64,000 nt of DNA from Algoriphagus sp. AGSA1 (lineage in GTDB: Bacteria > Bacteroidota > Bacteroidia > Cytophagales > Cyclobacteriaceae), in NCBI RefSeq assembly GCF_021390545.1, contig NZ_JAJUWR010000004.1, forward strand, positions 124,001-188,000, in the 5' to 3' direction. Below are positions 26,183-35,805 of this stretch, piece after piece. Position 1 is the stretch's first letter, and each line of letters starts with the position of its first letter. Position numbers and translations under genes: made by a program. The notes below the pieces were generated by a model. It had not been told where the DNA came from. It saw only the letters and a list, made by a program, of their open reading frames with translations, and did no database searches.

Positions 26183-27355
26183 TTAATACATTACTTCCAC
26201 AGGAAATCTGCCATTCACTGCTTTTAGTTGATCAAAAGCTGCCTGGGATAGCTTTATTATCAATTTGTTATTGTCCCCAGTCTCAGGAAGGGTTCCTACC
26301 ACACGTGCAAATATAGTCACGTCATTTTCTTCGTTTTTCACACGCATCACAGTTCCTACTGGGGCTGTTCTATGAAGGACAAGATACTTTTTGTGTCCGC
26401 CGGTACCTTCTATCAATTCAGCCTGTCCAGTTTCCTTGATGTTTTTAAAGCCTCCGGAAGATTTGGAATCTGCAGGCTCCACCATCATTTCGTCAGCGCT
26501 TGACACCACTCTAGGGGTTCCTATCACAGGGACAGTTGACTCTTGCATGGCTCCTCTTCCTACTTTTAGTACTTGCCCTTGTTGTAGATTGTTTGAAGTG
26601 AGCGCGTTCCAGGTGATCAAATCTTCTACCCGGGCTGAATATTGGCTTGCAATAGAAAACAAGGTCTCCCCCACCTGTACGGTGTGGGATTTCCATTCCC
26701 CTAGTACCATCGGCTTGCTAGTTTCCACCGCTGCCTTTGGGGAAGTGGATTTTACCGTTTCTGATTTCGGAGCAGAAGCTATAGTTTCATTTTGTTTTGG
26801 AGCCGCTTCAGTTTTCTTCGCTGGTTTTTCTTTCGTTTTTGCCTCTGTTTTCTCGACATCCGTGGAAGCGGCAACAGTCACTGAAGGCTCCGTTTTTTTC
26901 TCTACCGTCACCGGTACTGCAGGCTCTATGATCAGAGACTGACCTACGCTAAGGTCGTTCCCTTTCAAACCGTTTTGCCGCATCACACTTTCCACCGAGA
27001 CCCCATATTTCTTGGATATAGAGAAAAGCGTTTCACCCGGCACCACATTATGCAGCACTGACCCTGCAGGAAGCTCTGCCATGGAAATGAACGGCACTTT
27101 GATCGTCTGCCCTATTTTTAGCCCTTGTTTCAAAACCGGATTTGCCTCTATTATATCACTTACAGGGGACTTATATCGACGGGAGATGCCAAAAAGGGTT
27201 TCTTTGGGATCCACTTCATGTAAAATATAAGATTGGTCTCCGATACGCTGAACACCTACAGAGTCTATAGAATGCAAGCCTGAGGCCATTGAAAATGAAG
27301 AAAGAAACGAGGAAATAAGAAGAAACGACCAGAAGAACTGTGATCTATTGTCCAT
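26183..27355 (-). CDS. LysM-repeat protein with C-terminal RlpA-like barrel
   Basis: A 390-residue exported protein. After a signal peptide (~1-25) come three LysM domains: ~44-90 (ETLFGISRRYKSPVSDIIEAN), ~101-146 (ETLFSISKKYGVSVESVMRQN) and ~222-268 (ETLFSIASQYSARVEDLITWN). Between the second and third lies a Lys/Pro/Thr/Glu-rich linker (~148-218). The last ~70 residues (PVGTVMRVKNEENDVTIFAR...KLIIKLSQAAFDQL) fit a double-psi beta-barrel as in RlpA. It probably binds peptidoglycan in the periplasm; whether the barrel is a lytic transglycosylase is open, since I cannot place the catalytic Asp. Confidence 0.85.
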   Translation of the reverse strand: MDNRSQFFWSFLLISSFLSSFSMASGLHSIDSVGVQRIGDQSYILHEVDPKETLFGISRRYKSPVSDIIEANPVLKQGLKIGQTIKVPFISMAELPAGSVLHNVVPGETLFSISKKYGVSVESVMRQNGLKGNDLSVGQSLIIEPAVPVTVEKKTEPSVTVAASTDVEKTEAKTKEKPAKKTEAAPKQNETIASAPKSETVKSTSPKAAVETSKPMVLGEWKSHTVQVGETLFSIASQYSARVEDLITWNALTSNNLQQGQVLKVGRGAMQESTVPVIGTPRVVSSADEMMVEPADSKSSGGFKNIKETGQAELIEGTGGHKKYLVLHRTAPVGTVMRVKNEENDVTIFARVVGTLPETGDNNKLIIKLSQAAFDQLKAVNGRFPVEVMY

Positions 27356-27594
27356 AGGGATGTGCTGAGTTGGGATAAACGAAATAGAAATACAAGATTA
27401 ATTTCCAAAGATTAGAGGCGCAAGAATTATGCTAGAAAAGAAATGTCACCTCCCTTAAATATGCTATGTCCGCAAAGATCGTAGAATAGTCCAGGAATCA
27501 GAATTGGGTGGATAGAAATACCGCATCAATAAAGAAAACAACCACTTTTTGATGGTATTTCGTATCTTTTATCATTCGTATATGAAATCACAAA

Positions 27595-28950
27595 ATGAAA
27601 ACCTCTATTAATCTATTACTGCTCTTTCTCTTATTCTTTTCTCAACTGGTTCTGGCCCAAACGGATATCGGGAGTGACAAGAAAGTATTTACCTTCAAAA
27701 TCGATGAAGACATAGATCCTGCCATGACTAGACGGGTGAAACTGGCGCTGGAGAAAGCTGAAGAATCAAAGGCTGATCTGATCATAATAGAGATGGATAC
27801 CTATGGTGGAGCCGTGAACGACGCTGATGAAATCCGAACCATGATCCTCAATTCCAAGAGACCTGTATATGTGTTTATCAATAAGGACGCCGCCTCTGCA
27901 GGAGCCCTCATCTCTATAGCGACTGACAGTATCTATATGGCTCCGGGATCCAGTATAGGGGCGGCCACTGTGGTCAATGGAGCAGATGGTGCAGCTGCCC
28001 CTGACAAATACCAGTCCTACATGCGTTCGATGATGAGAAGCACAGCAGAGGCCAAAGGTCGGAACCCTAGAATAGCAGAGGCTATGGTGGATGAAAGAAT
28101 TGAGATTGAGGGCGTTTCGGAAGAGGGATCGGTTATTACTTTCTCGGTGGCCGAGGCAATAACACACGGGTTTTGTGAAGGACAATATTCATCTATTGAA
28201 GCAATTCTTGATGCTCAAGATCTGGCTGATTCGGAGTTAATTGTTTATACTCCTCCCCAAACGGAGCAGATTATTGCTTTTTTCTTAAACCCTGCCGTCA
28301 GCGGATTCCTGATTCTGATAATTATTGGGGGCTTATACTTCGAGTTACAGACTCCAGGAGTGGGCTTTCCAATTCTCGCTTCAGTAGTAGCGGTCATGTT
28401 GTATTTCATACCATATTATCTCAATGGACTTGCCGAAAACTGGGAAATTCTGGTTTTCCTGATAGGTGTGATCCTTTTGGCAGTAGAACTCTTTGTTGTT
28501 CCGGGATTTGGGATTTTCGGTATACTTGGCATCATCGGCATACTGACGGGACTGGTTTTGGGCATGGTCCCTAATCAGAATTTCAACTTTGATTTCGTAC
28601 CGGCAGGCGACTTGTTCACTGCTTTATTGACAGTGACCCTAGCATCAATCGTGTCAGTGGGTCTTGTTTTTTGGCTCACACCCAAAGTAAATGAATGGGG
28701 AGCCTTCAAAACGATTTCACTTGCCAGTACCCAGCAAAGGAGTGAGGGTTACACCTCCTCTTTTTATGCGGATACGCTTAAAGGAAAAACCGGAGTGGTT
28801 CATTCCAGGCTTCGTCCCAGTGGAAAAATAGAAATAGAAGGAGAGATCTATGATGCTTATTCACGAGGGGATTTTATAGATCAAGGAGAAAAAATCATCG
28901 TCATATCTACCGAAGGAACCTCTCTAAAAGTTAAAAAATGGGAGGGTTAA
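27595..28950 (+). CDS. NfeD-family membrane serine protease (long form)
   Basis: A 451-residue protein with a signal peptide (~1-22), a ClpP/S49-type protease domain (~25-210) and an NfeD part. IIIEMDTYGGAVNDADEIR and NKDAASAGALISIATD (~101-117) hold the substrate-binding strand and the catalytic Ser of the SAG motif. Then four or five membrane segments (~230-370) and a soluble OB-fold domain (~385-451; GKTGVVHSRLRPSGKIEIEG). The family acts with stomatin-like partners in membrane quality control. No stomatin gene follows here, and a haemoglobin gene is 22 bases downstream. Confidence 0.9.
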   Translation: MKTSINLLLLFLLFFSQLVLAQTDIGSDKKVFTFKIDEDIDPAMTRRVKLALEKAEESKADLIIIEMDTYGGAVNDADEIRTMILNSKRPVYVFINKDAASAGALISIATDSIYMAPGSSIGAATVVNGADGAAAPDKYQSYMRSMMRSTAEAKGRNPRIAEAMVDERIEIEGVSEEGSVITFSVAEAITHGFCEGQYSSIEAILDAQDLADSELIVYTPPQTEQIIAFFLNPAVSGFLILIIIGGLYFELQTPGVGFPILASVVAVMLYFIPYYLNGLAENWEILVFLIGVILLAVELFVVPGFGIFGILGIIGILTGLVLGMVPNQNFNFDFVPAGDLFTALLTVTLASIVSVGLVFWLTPKVNEWGAFKTISLASTQQRSEGYTSSFYADTLKGKTGVVHSRLRPSGKIEIEGEIYDAYSRGDFIDQGEKIIVISTEGTSLKVKKWEG

Positions 28951-28960
28951 GAGAATTTGG

Positions 28961-28968
28961 TAAGTTTG
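28961..28968 (+). promoter_or_regulatory. candidate -7 element before the haemoglobin gene
   Basis: TAAGTTTG fits TAnnTTTG and lies four bases before ATG 28973, which would give a leaderless transcript. No TTG at -33 is seen. Confidence 0.3.
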
Positions 28969-28972
28969 CGGC

Positions 28973-29347
28973 ATGAATTCTACACAGACGATATACGAGC
29001 TTATCGGCGAAGAAAAAATCCGACAACTAAGTAAAGTCTTCTATCAAGAAATCGCAAAAAATGAAGTGTTAAGAAGATTATATCCTAAAGATTTGCAACC
29101 TGCGGAAGAGCGTTTGTATTTATTTTTGCTGCAGGTATTCGGGGGGCCGGGAATATATTCTGAGCAAAGGGGGCATCCAAGGCTAAGAATGCGGCATGCC
29201 AAATGGAAAATCGATTCATCCATGCGTGACCACTGGATGAATGCTATGCTTGTGGCGTTAGACCATTTGAGTATTGACCCCACTATAAGGGAAGCAATGA
29301 TGAGCTATTTTGTCAAAGCAGCCAATCACATGATCAACCATGCGTAA
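28973..29347 (+). CDS. group II truncated haemoglobin
   Basis: A 124-residue 2-over-2 globin. Markers of group II: GGPGIYSEQRGHPRLRMRHA, with the proximal His in RMRHA, and RDHWMNAM with Trp at position G8. FYQEIAKNEVLRRLYP supplies the B/E region. It binds haem and likely O2 or NO; the group is linked to redox or NO protection. It ends overlapping the acyltransferase gene by eight bases and is preceded closely by the NfeD gene. Confidence 0.88.
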   Translation: MNSTQTIYELIGEEKIRQLSKVFYQEIAKNEVLRRLYPKDLQPAEERLYLFLLQVFGGPGIYSEQRGHPRLRMRHAKWKIDSSMRDHWMNAMLVALDHLSIDPTIREAMMSYFVKAANHMINHA

Positions 29348-30083
29348 TCTCGCCGCAAGACTGTATTCCATCTATGCAGCTGTAATTTTTGCGATTAGCT
29401 TTTTACTTATATTTCCATTTATCCTGATCTGTATTTGGGTGCCAGGCTGGAAAAAGTATGGCAGGAAAATCAACCGTTATTGGGCAAGAGGATTCTTCAC
29501 CTGTATCTTCCTACCGGTTAAAATCGAAAAATCCGATGAACTTGACCCAGGAAAACCTTATATATATCTGGCTAACCACTTTAGCTACTTAGACATCCCT
29601 ATGATGGGATTTATTTCTGGGGATGTACTCTTTGTAGGAAAAGCTTCCATCCGTAAGGCTCCGCTGTTCGGGTACTATTTCAAAAATCTGCATATAGCCG
29701 TGGACAGAGAACGGCTGAAAAGCCGTGCAGAAACTATGAAGCGAACTGATGAAGCACTGGAATCCGGTAGCAGTATTATTATTTTCCCAGAAGGCGGGAT
29801 ATTCACCCAAAACCCTCCTGAGATGATTCCATTTAAAAACGGGGCATTTCGGATGGCCAAAGAAAAACAAATCCCAATTATCCCTGTCACTTTATCCTAT
29901 AATCATCTAATTTTACCCGATGACGGGAAGCTCCTACTTCGCTGGAGAAGGGCTAAAATGGTACTTCACCAGCCTTTATTTCCCGAAAATTTTAAGTCAG
30001 AAAAGGTATTGAAAGAAAAGTGCTATCGAGTTATCCAGGATCAACTTTTGCTAGACAACCCACCCTCTTCATACCAAGCATGA
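29340..30083 (+). CDS. plsC: 1-acyl-sn-glycerol-3-phosphate acyltransferase (PlsC family)
   Basis: A 247-residue membrane-bound acyltransferase that makes phosphatidic acid. An N-terminal membrane span (~12-34) is followed by the catalytic NHFSYLD (H-x4-D, ~78-84), FVGKASIRKAPLFG, the phosphate-binding FPEGGIF (~148-154) and VTLSYNHLILP. It overlaps the globin gene by eight bases and is likely coupled to it. The exact acyl-acceptor cannot be proven from sequence, since related acyltransferases share the motifs. Confidence 0.85.
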   Translation: MRNLAARLYSIYAAVIFAISFLLIFPFILICIWVPGWKKYGRKINRYWARGFFTCIFLPVKIEKSDELDPGKPYIYLANHFSYLDIPMMGFISGDVLFVGKASIRKAPLFGYYFKNLHIAVDRERLKSRAETMKRTDEALESGSSIIIFPEGGIFTQNPPEMIPFKNGAFRMAKEKQIPIIPVTLSYNHLILPDDGKLLLRWRRAKMVLHQPLFPENFKSEKVLKEKCYRVIQDQLLLDNPPSSYQA

Positions 30084-30199
30084 TTAGTGAAATCATTACG
30101 GAAGATAATTTTGAAAAGCTAGGCTTCATATACATTGCTCCACCCCTATTCAAAAAAAATAAAATACAATCAAATGAAAATAGATACCAATACGATTAA
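30080..30199 (+). CDS. possible 39-residue open frame coupled to plsC
   Basis: ATG 30080 overlaps the plsC stop (ATGA) and opens MISEIITEDNFEKLGFIYIA..., ending at TAA 30197-30199 inside gatC. The first 25 residues look protein-like, the rest not. It may be the stub of a lost gene; translation is only suggested by the overlap. Confidence 0.2.
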   Translation: MISEIITEDNFEKLGFIYIAPPLFKKNKIQSNENRYQYD

Positions 30200-30461
30200 G
30201 AAAATCGCTCATCTTGCCCGCTTAGAGTTCGATGAAAGAGGTACTGAAAAAATGTCGAGAGACATGAGCCAGATTTTGGACTGGGTAGAGCAGTTAAATG
30301 AAATTGACACCGAAAACGTGGCTCCATTGACCACAATGTCTTCGGAGATCAATGATATGCGGGAGGACAAGATCGGCCATCAGTTGGATCATGAATCAGG
30401 ATTGAAAAATGCGCCTAAGCGGGATGCAGACTATTTCCGGGTTCCGAAGGTTTTAGAATAA
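30174..30461 (+). CDS. gatC: Asp-tRNA(Asn)/Glu-tRNA(Gln) amidotransferase subunit C
   Basis: A 95-residue small subunit of the GatCAB complex, which amidates Glu-tRNA(Gln) or Asp-tRNA(Asn). IKKIAHLARLEFDERGTEKM (~8-27), ILDWVEQLNEIDTENVAPL and MREDKIG fit GatC along its whole length. ATG 30174 is chosen; an upstream in-frame start has no family support. gatA and gatB are not adjacent, as is common in Bacteroidota. The next gene begins nine bases downstream. Confidence 0.93.
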   Translation: MKIDTNTIKKIAHLARLEFDERGTEKMSRDMSQILDWVEQLNEIDTENVAPLTTMSSEINDMREDKIGHQLDHESGLKNAPKRDADYFRVPKVLE

Positions 30462-30470
30462 CCTATTTTC

Positions 30471-33248
30471 TTGAAAGATACCTTGAACACTTCCAGATTA
30501 TTTAAGACTCTCGCCTCCCTTTTTATATTTGTAGGTGGGATTCTTGCGCTTTATTACCTGATTATCGACCCCCAGCCTTATAAAAACATCCAAGCGGGCG
30601 CATTTTTGGACACCATTGCCATTCCTTTCGATTGGGCTCAGATTGGGCCTATTTCCTTTCCTATAAAAGTGGATAATTACCTGATATTTCAGGAATTCAA
30701 AACTCTAGCACCTAAAACATATGTAAACGAATCGTATATCTATGCAGGCATCGTATGGTTGGGGGTTATAACAACCTTGACCTTACTGACAGCATTCAAG
30801 AAAACCTATTTTATCCTAGGAGGAATTTTTTGGATAGTATTGCTTACACTCAGTGATTTCAACGGCTTAAATATCGGAGGACAAAGTGCAAATTATCCTC
30901 TGATCATATTGCTTGGGGCTACGCTGATCCCCATGGTTTGTTTCCATCTCTGGGGGCAGGGCGCGCATCTTATCCTCAAGTGGCTGGTGATCGGTGCGGC
31001 AACTTTTACTTCATTGGTTTTCCTGATTCTTCTGAGCCCCGTGCCGAAACCATCGATCTACTTAGCTGAACATAGTCTGATGCCAGGCTTTGGTCTTGTG
31101 TTAGCCTGGGTATTTTGGAATGGGCATAGCATCCTGTCAGGAACTTATATACTGCTTGCCAGGGCAAACCGTCATTTAAACCTGAACATTTCCTTACAGA
31201 TCAGCTTGATTACGCTGATCTATTTAGGCACACTTTTTTCGATCCTTCTGGCACTTCAGGGAGAACTTCCTTTTCCTATGTTCTCACCACTTTACCTTCT
31301 TATCCCTATTGGATTATTAGGTTACCTTTCTATAAGTGAAAAAGTAAGGCAAAGTGATCAACTCGCATCAAGTCCTGCTGTCATCAAAGCCCTTCATCTA
31401 CTTGGATTTGGACTTGTATTGTGGCTAGTATGGAAACTCAAACTGTCCGGAAACCAGCCGGCAGAAGAACTTTTCAAACACTTACTAACCTATTCCCAGC
31501 TAGGTTTTTCGCTGTTCTTCTTTATTTACTTGATGGCTAACTTCATGTCAGTCATGAATTCAGGTAAAGCAATTGACAAAATCCTGTACAAGCCTTATTC
31601 TCTTGTCTATTACCACGTTAGGATAGGCGGTTTAATTGTAATTCTAGTAATTGCCACCTATACTGACGGTATAGTGGGCGTACAGGCAAATGCCATGACA
31701 AGTAATATTCTAGCTGAATATTATTATAAAACAGAGAAGAAACTTGAAGCCAGTATTCTATATGAAAATGCCTGGAAGCGTTACCGTAAAAACCCAAAGG
31801 CAAAGTTTGCCACCGCCCAATTACTGCTAGACCTGAAGCAGCCCACCTTGGCAAAGGAACACCTTGAAGAAAGTTTCACTGATGCCCCCCAAGTAGATAA
31901 CATACTACTGCTTGCAGAAAGATTGCACCAGGAGAACAAGGTGTTTGAGTCTATTTACTATTTGGAAAAGGGACTTGAAATATTTCCTGGGGATAAATAT
32001 CTCGTTAATAACTTAAGTTTACTCTACACCAAAATCAATAAATCCGCAGAGGCATTGACTTTATTAAATGAGTCTGATATCAACCATCCTGTATTGGGCT
32101 CTAACTTAATCGCTTTAAAAACAAAATTGGGCCTACCTGAAGAAACAAAAGAGCTATCCAGCAACCTAATCTCCCAACTCAATGAGCTGGCAACGGTAAA
32201 TTCCCTTGCGAACATCCCTCCTGCTGAACTTACCCAGTCAATCAAAAAGCAGCTGGAGTCTGAAGATTCACCCATGTTGCTCAATGCGGGTTGGAGGAAT
32301 TTGCTTTCACAGATCAATAGAGAAGATCCAAGAGATGATTTGGCAACCTTGGATAGTTTAGGGCAACTACCTGAAATGACTCCCTACGTAATGTCACTGC
32401 AGGAAACTGCCGTAATCCGGAGCCTCGGAGCAGGACGTGTGAGGGAGGCAGTCAAGAATCTGAACGGTCTGGCCTTTAGAAATCCCAATGATGCGGCATA
32501 TTATCTTCAGCTCTCAGGAAGTATCCTGGCTAAGGAGATGGATTTTCGGAAAGCAGCCCTAGAATTTATAGCAGCTGAAGAAAGAGGATTTCAAGGCTTT
32601 GACACCCATCATTGGAGTATTTTTGGGCTGGCGGGGATGCCGCAAAAGTCAGTGGAAATCCAAGAAAAATATAACGTGTCCTTGCCTGGGTTCATCAATG
32701 ATGAAGATACGGCAATTGCCCAATTCCTCTCATTAATCAGCCGCTTTCACCAGCAATCCTCCAAAAATCTACTGTCCCAATGGCGTTCATTTCCTGAAAA
32801 TGCATTGAAAACGGACATCGCAATTCGTCTTATCGTTTATAAGGCCCATGGGCTTAGCGGTTCGGAATTGAAAGAATTGGAAAAATTTATCAATAATAAA
32901 ATCGGTGGGCAGGAACAACTCAGCAACTTCATAAATAATCCTGACCTCAGCAATGAGGAGTCTGTAAATTCTTTGGTCTCTTGGTTAAAGGCAAGTAGAG
33001 AACTGACTGCGAACCCATACCTTAGCCCTCTAATAATAAGCGAGTTAGAAACAATAAGTGATCCTTTGGATCAATATGAGATCTTAAATTCGGCTACAGA
33101 GTTTAATCAAGACCCCACCTTATGGGTGAAGAAAATCAAAGCGGCAAAAGAGAGCGGGCTGGACAAGTATGCGAACGAAGCCGAGGAAATCTTAAGGCAA
33201 TGGGTGAGTGAAGAAGAACTTGAAACCCTGAAGAACTTGAACTATTGA
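30471..33248 (+). CDS. large polytopic membrane protein with TPR-rich C-terminal half
   Basis: A 925-residue protein starting at a TTG nine bases after gatC. Residues ~1-430 hold about 11-12 hydrophobic membrane segments separated by short loops. Then TPR-like helices follow: NILAEYYYKTEKKLEASILYENAW, YRKNPKAKFATAQLLLDL, and SIYYLEKGLEIFPGDKYLV. The remainder is helical without a clear motif. No enzyme family is recognised. The layout (membrane domain plus TPR) suggests a scaffold. It may be cotranscribed with gatC; the ABC ATPase gene follows after 79 bases. Confidence 0.75.
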   Translation: MKDTLNTSRLFKTLASLFIFVGGILALYYLIIDPQPYKNIQAGAFLDTIAIPFDWAQIGPISFPIKVDNYLIFQEFKTLAPKTYVNESYIYAGIVWLGVITTLTLLTAFKKTYFILGGIFWIVLLTLSDFNGLNIGGQSANYPLIILLGATLIPMVCFHLWGQGAHLILKWLVIGAATFTSLVFLILLSPVPKPSIYLAEHSLMPGFGLVLAWVFWNGHSILSGTYILLARANRHLNLNISLQISLITLIYLGTLFSILLALQGELPFPMFSPLYLLIPIGLLGYLSISEKVRQSDQLASSPAVIKALHLLGFGLVLWLVWKLKLSGNQPAEELFKHLLTYSQLGFSLFFFIYLMANFMSVMNSGKAIDKILYKPYSLVYYHVRIGGLIVILVIATYTDGIVGVQANAMTSNILAEYYYKTEKKLEASILYENAWKRYRKNPKAKFATAQLLLDLKQPTLAKEHLEESFTDAPQVDNILLLAERLHQENKVFESIYYLEKGLEIFPGDKYLVNNLSLLYTKINKSAEALTLLNESDINHPVLGSNLIALKTKLGLPEETKELSSNLISQLNELATVNSLANIPPAELTQSIKKQLESEDSPMLLNAGWRNLLSQINREDPRDDLATLDSLGQLPEMTPYVMSLQETAVIRSLGAGRVREAVKNLNGLAFRNPNDAAYYLQLSGSILAKEMDFRKAALEFIAAEERGFQGFDTHHWSIFGLAGMPQKSVEIQEKYNVSLPGFINDEDTAIAQFLSLISRFHQQSSKNLLSQWRSFPENALKTDIAIRLIVYKAHGLSGSELKELEKFINNKIGGQEQLSNFINNPDLSNEESVNSLVSWLKASRELTANPYLSPLIISELETISDPLDQYEILNSATEFNQDPTLWVKKIKAAKESGLDKYANEAEEILRQWVSEEELETLKNLNY

Positions 33249-33327
33249 TCTCTATTAACGTTTTTTGTGAAGGTAGAGATACAATTTCTGACCCTTATCT
33301 GTAAATTTAGCAAAACCCCCAGCCAAG

Positions 33328-34041
33328 ATGAAAATTATAGAAACCCACGAAATCAATAAAACCTACAAAATGGGTTCGGAAGTGATCCAAGCACTCAAGT
33401 CCGTTTCTATTACTGTTGACAAAGGTGAATATGTAGCTTTCATGGGGCCGTCCGGTTCTGGAAAATCCACATTGATGAACATCATAGGTTGCTTGGACAC
33501 CCCTACCTCAGGCAGCTATGTGCTGAACAACAAGGATGTTTCGGATATGACTGAAAATGAATTGGCAGAGATCAGGAATAAAGAAATCGGATTTGTATTT
33601 CAGACCTTTAATCTTCTTCCCAGAGCAAGTTGCCTGGAAAATGTAGCCCTTCCGTTAGTATATGCAGGTATGAGTAAGTCAGATCGGGAAGAGATTGCTT
33701 TTCAGGCACTGACAAATGTGGGGCTGGGCGAAAGGACAAAACACCGCCCAAATGAGCTTTCAGGCGGTCAGCGCCAGCGTGTAGCAATAGCGAGGGCGTT
33801 GGTGAACAATCCCAGCATAATCCTAGCTGATGAACCTACCGGAAACCTGGACTCGAAAACCTCCTACGACATCATGGAACTATTCCATGAACTGCACTCC
33901 AAAGGCAACACCATCATTATGGTTACCCATGAGGATGATATAGCCCATTATGCCCACCGTATCGTAAGGTTGCGCGATGGTCTGGTAGAAACTGACACTA
34001 CCAACCCAAATCCTACGCGAGGAATTGCAATGCATGTCTAA
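33328..34041 (+). CDS. ABC transporter ATP-binding protein, MacB/LolD type
   Basis: A 237-residue ATPase. Walker [10 protein letters not shown] (~41-49), Q-loop [20 protein letters not shown] (~88-107), signature [15 protein letters not shown] (~143-157), Walker [14 protein letters not shown] (~163-175) and the switch His in MVTHEDDI. The sequence around the Q-loop and D-loop is that of the MacB/LolD/FtsE group, which powers lipoprotein release or macrolide/peptide export across the envelope. No FtsX-like permease is adjacent, so the partner must be encoded elsewhere. Confidence 0.9.
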   Translation: MKIIETHEINKTYKMGSEVIQALKSVSITVDKGEYVAFMGPSGSGKSTLMNIIGCLDTPTSGSYVLNNKDVSDMTENELAEIRNKEIGFVFQTFNLLPRASCLENVALPLVYAGMSKSDREEIAFQALTNVGLGERTKHRPNELSGGQRQRVAIARALVNNPSIILADEPTGNLDSKTSYDIMELFHELHSKGNTIIMVTHEDDIAHYAHRIVRLRDGLVETDTTNPNPTRGIAMHV

Positions 34042-34069
34042 TCACACCTTATAAATTCAAATAGATTCT

Positions 34070-34077
34070 TATTTTTG
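34070..34077 (+). promoter_or_regulatory. -7 promoter element before the cobalamin adenosyltransferase gene
   Basis: TATTTTTG is an exact TAnnTTTG match, 24 bases before ATG 34102, with GGAGAATCAGGGAAAGGAG-like purines between. No TTG at -33. Confidence 0.5.
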
Positions 34078-34101
34078 CCCTAGGAGAATCAGGGAAAGGA
34101 G

Positions 34102-34650
34102 ATGAAAATCTATACAAAAACAGGTGATGAAGGGCAAACTTCGCTTTTAGGGGGAACCCGGGTGCCAAAATTCGACGTGCGAATAGACGCATATGGCACT
34201 GTGGACGAGCTAAATTCTTATATCGGACTGCTTAGGGATCAGGAAGTCAACTGGATGAGGGTAGAGACCCTTAATGAAATACAGGATAGGCTTTTTACAA
34301 TTGGGGCAGATTTGGCCACAGATCCTAGCAAGGGAAATGTGAAAAAACCGGATTTGTTGGAATCTGACATTGAAATGCTGGAAAAGCAAATCGATGAAAT
34401 GGAAAAAACCCTTGCCCCGCTCACTGCTTTTATTCTTCCTGGAGGCCATACTTCTGTATCGTATGGCCACATCGCGAGAACAGTTTGCAGAAGATGTGAA
34501 AGGATAGTGACCGAACTTGCCGCTATGGAAGAAGTCTCCCATTTGGTCCTTCAATATCTCAACAGGCTTTCAGACTACCTATTTGTGTTGTGTAGAAAAA
34601 TGGCCCAAGAACTCAATGTAAATGAAGTAATCTGGAAACCCAGAAAATAA
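34102..34650 (+). CDS. ATP:cob(I)alamin adenosyltransferase, PduO type
   Basis: A 182-residue enzyme that transfers adenosyl from ATP to cob(I)alamin. The N-terminal TKTGDEGQTSLLGGTRVPK (~5-23) is the ATP-binding signature; YGTVDELNSYIGLLRD, FILPGGH and ARTVCRRCERIV (~127-138) follow in family order. It makes adenosylcobalamin for mutases and similar enzymes, which complements the cobalamin-dependent MetH here. It has its own promoter element. ilvE follows after 41 bases. Confidence 0.93.
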   Translation: MKIYTKTGDEGQTSLLGGTRVPKFDVRIDAYGTVDELNSYIGLLRDQEVNWMRVETLNEIQDRLFTIGADLATDPSKGNVKKPDLLESDIEMLEKQIDEMEKTLAPLTAFILPGGHTSVSYGHIARTVCRRCERIVTELAAMEEVSHLVLQYLNRLSDYLFVLCRKMAQELNVNEVIWKPRK

Positions 34651-34691
34651 TTATTAGCTACCTTTGCTCAGCCAGATTAAAGGCAATACAA

Positions 34692-35759
34692 ATGAAGACA
34701 CAACTTGCCCTACCGATAACTAAAGTTCAGAACTCTAGAATAGCGGAAACAGACTTTTCCAATTTAGTATTTGGACGCACCATCAGCGACCACATGTTTG
34801 TGGCCGATTACAAAAACGGTGAATGGTGTGATGCTAGGATTGTCCCTTATGCATCTCTAAATCTCAATCCTGCCAATGCAACGTTACACTATGGGCAGTC
34901 AATTTTTGAAGGATTAAAAGCCTATAGAAACGAGGAAGGTAAAATATTGATCTTCCGGGCGGACGCTAACTGGCGCCGATTAAATGAGTCAGCTGAGCGT
35001 ATGTGTATGCCTGAGCTTCCTGAGGAGATTTTCATGGAAGGGCTGACACAACTGATCGATCTGGACAGAAATTGGGTGCCTACCGCTAAAGGAGCTTCTT
35101 TGTACATTAGGCCTTTTATGTTTGCAACGGATGATTACATAGGAGTAAAGCCTTCAGACACCTACACCTTTATCATCCTCACCTGTCCTGTAGGCAACTA
35201 CTATAATAAGCCAGTCAGTGTAAAAGTAGAAACAACATTCACGAGAGCTACTGAAGGGGGGACTGGAGCTGCCAAAACAGCGGGAAACTATGCCGCTTCT
35301 CTCTACCCTGCACGACAGGCACAGAAGGCCGGCTACGATCAACTTCTGTGGACAGACGGCAAATCCCACAGCAAGATTGAAGAAAGCGGCACGATGAACA
35401 TCATGTTTAAAATCAATGGAAAACTGATCACCGCTCCCACCCATACAGGCACAATCCTAAAAGGCATCACCAGGGACTCGGTAATCCAATTAGCCAAAGA
35501 CTGGAACGAGCCATTAGAAGAGCGGTTTCTTACCGTCTCTGAACTGGAAACCGCACTGCAAGAAGGGACATTTGAAGAGGCCTTCGGGACGGGCACTGCA
35601 GCTACGATTGCGCATGTACAGCGTATTAACGTAAATGGAAAGGATTATGACCTCCCACAAAAACCAACAGATGCATTTTCACATCGGGTATTGGCAGAAT
35701 TGGATGGCATCAAATACGGGTTGGTTCAGGATCCTCATAAGTGGATCCTCAGCGTGTAA
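34692..35759 (+). CDS. ilvE: branched-chain amino acid aminotransferase
   Basis: A 355-residue class IV PLP aminotransferase for Leu, Ile and Val. LHYGQSIFEGLKAYR (~64-78), IRPFMFATDDYIGV (~139-152), GGTGAAKTAGNYAASL with the PLP-binding Lys195, IEESGTMNIMF (~230-240), TGTILKGITRDSV and FGTGTAA. Length and motifs match the eukaryote-like BCAT group of ~355 residues. It lies 41 bases after the adenosyltransferase gene and ends at a strong terminator shared with the convergent GreA/GreB-family gene. Confidence 0.94.
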   Translation: MKTQLALPITKVQNSRIAETDFSNLVFGRTISDHMFVADYKNGEWCDARIVPYASLNLNPANATLHYGQSIFEGLKAYRNEEGKILIFRADANWRRLNESAERMCMPELPEEIFMEGLTQLIDLDRNWVPTAKGASLYIRPFMFATDDYIGVKPSDTYTFIILTCPVGNYYNKPVSVKVETTFTRATEGGTGAAKTAGNYAASLYPARQAQKAGYDQLLWTDGKSHSKIEESGTMNIMFKINGKLITAPTHTGTILKGITRDSVIQLAKDWNEPLEERFLTVSELETALQEGTFEEAFGTGTAATIAHVQRINVNGKDYDLPQKPTDAFSHRVLAELDGIKYGLVQDPHKWILSV

Positions 35760-35772
35760 AAATCACCTATTT

Positions 35773-35805
35773 AGTCTGCCTATTTTGCATAGGCAGACTT
35801 TTTTT
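35773..35805. terminator. strong terminator after ilvE
   Basis: AGTCTGCCTAT (35773-35783) and ATAGGCAGACT (35789-35799) pair over 11 bases around a five-base loop, then a run of seven T follows. It separates ilvE from the convergent minus-strand gene and ends at that gene's stop. Confidence 0.9.
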
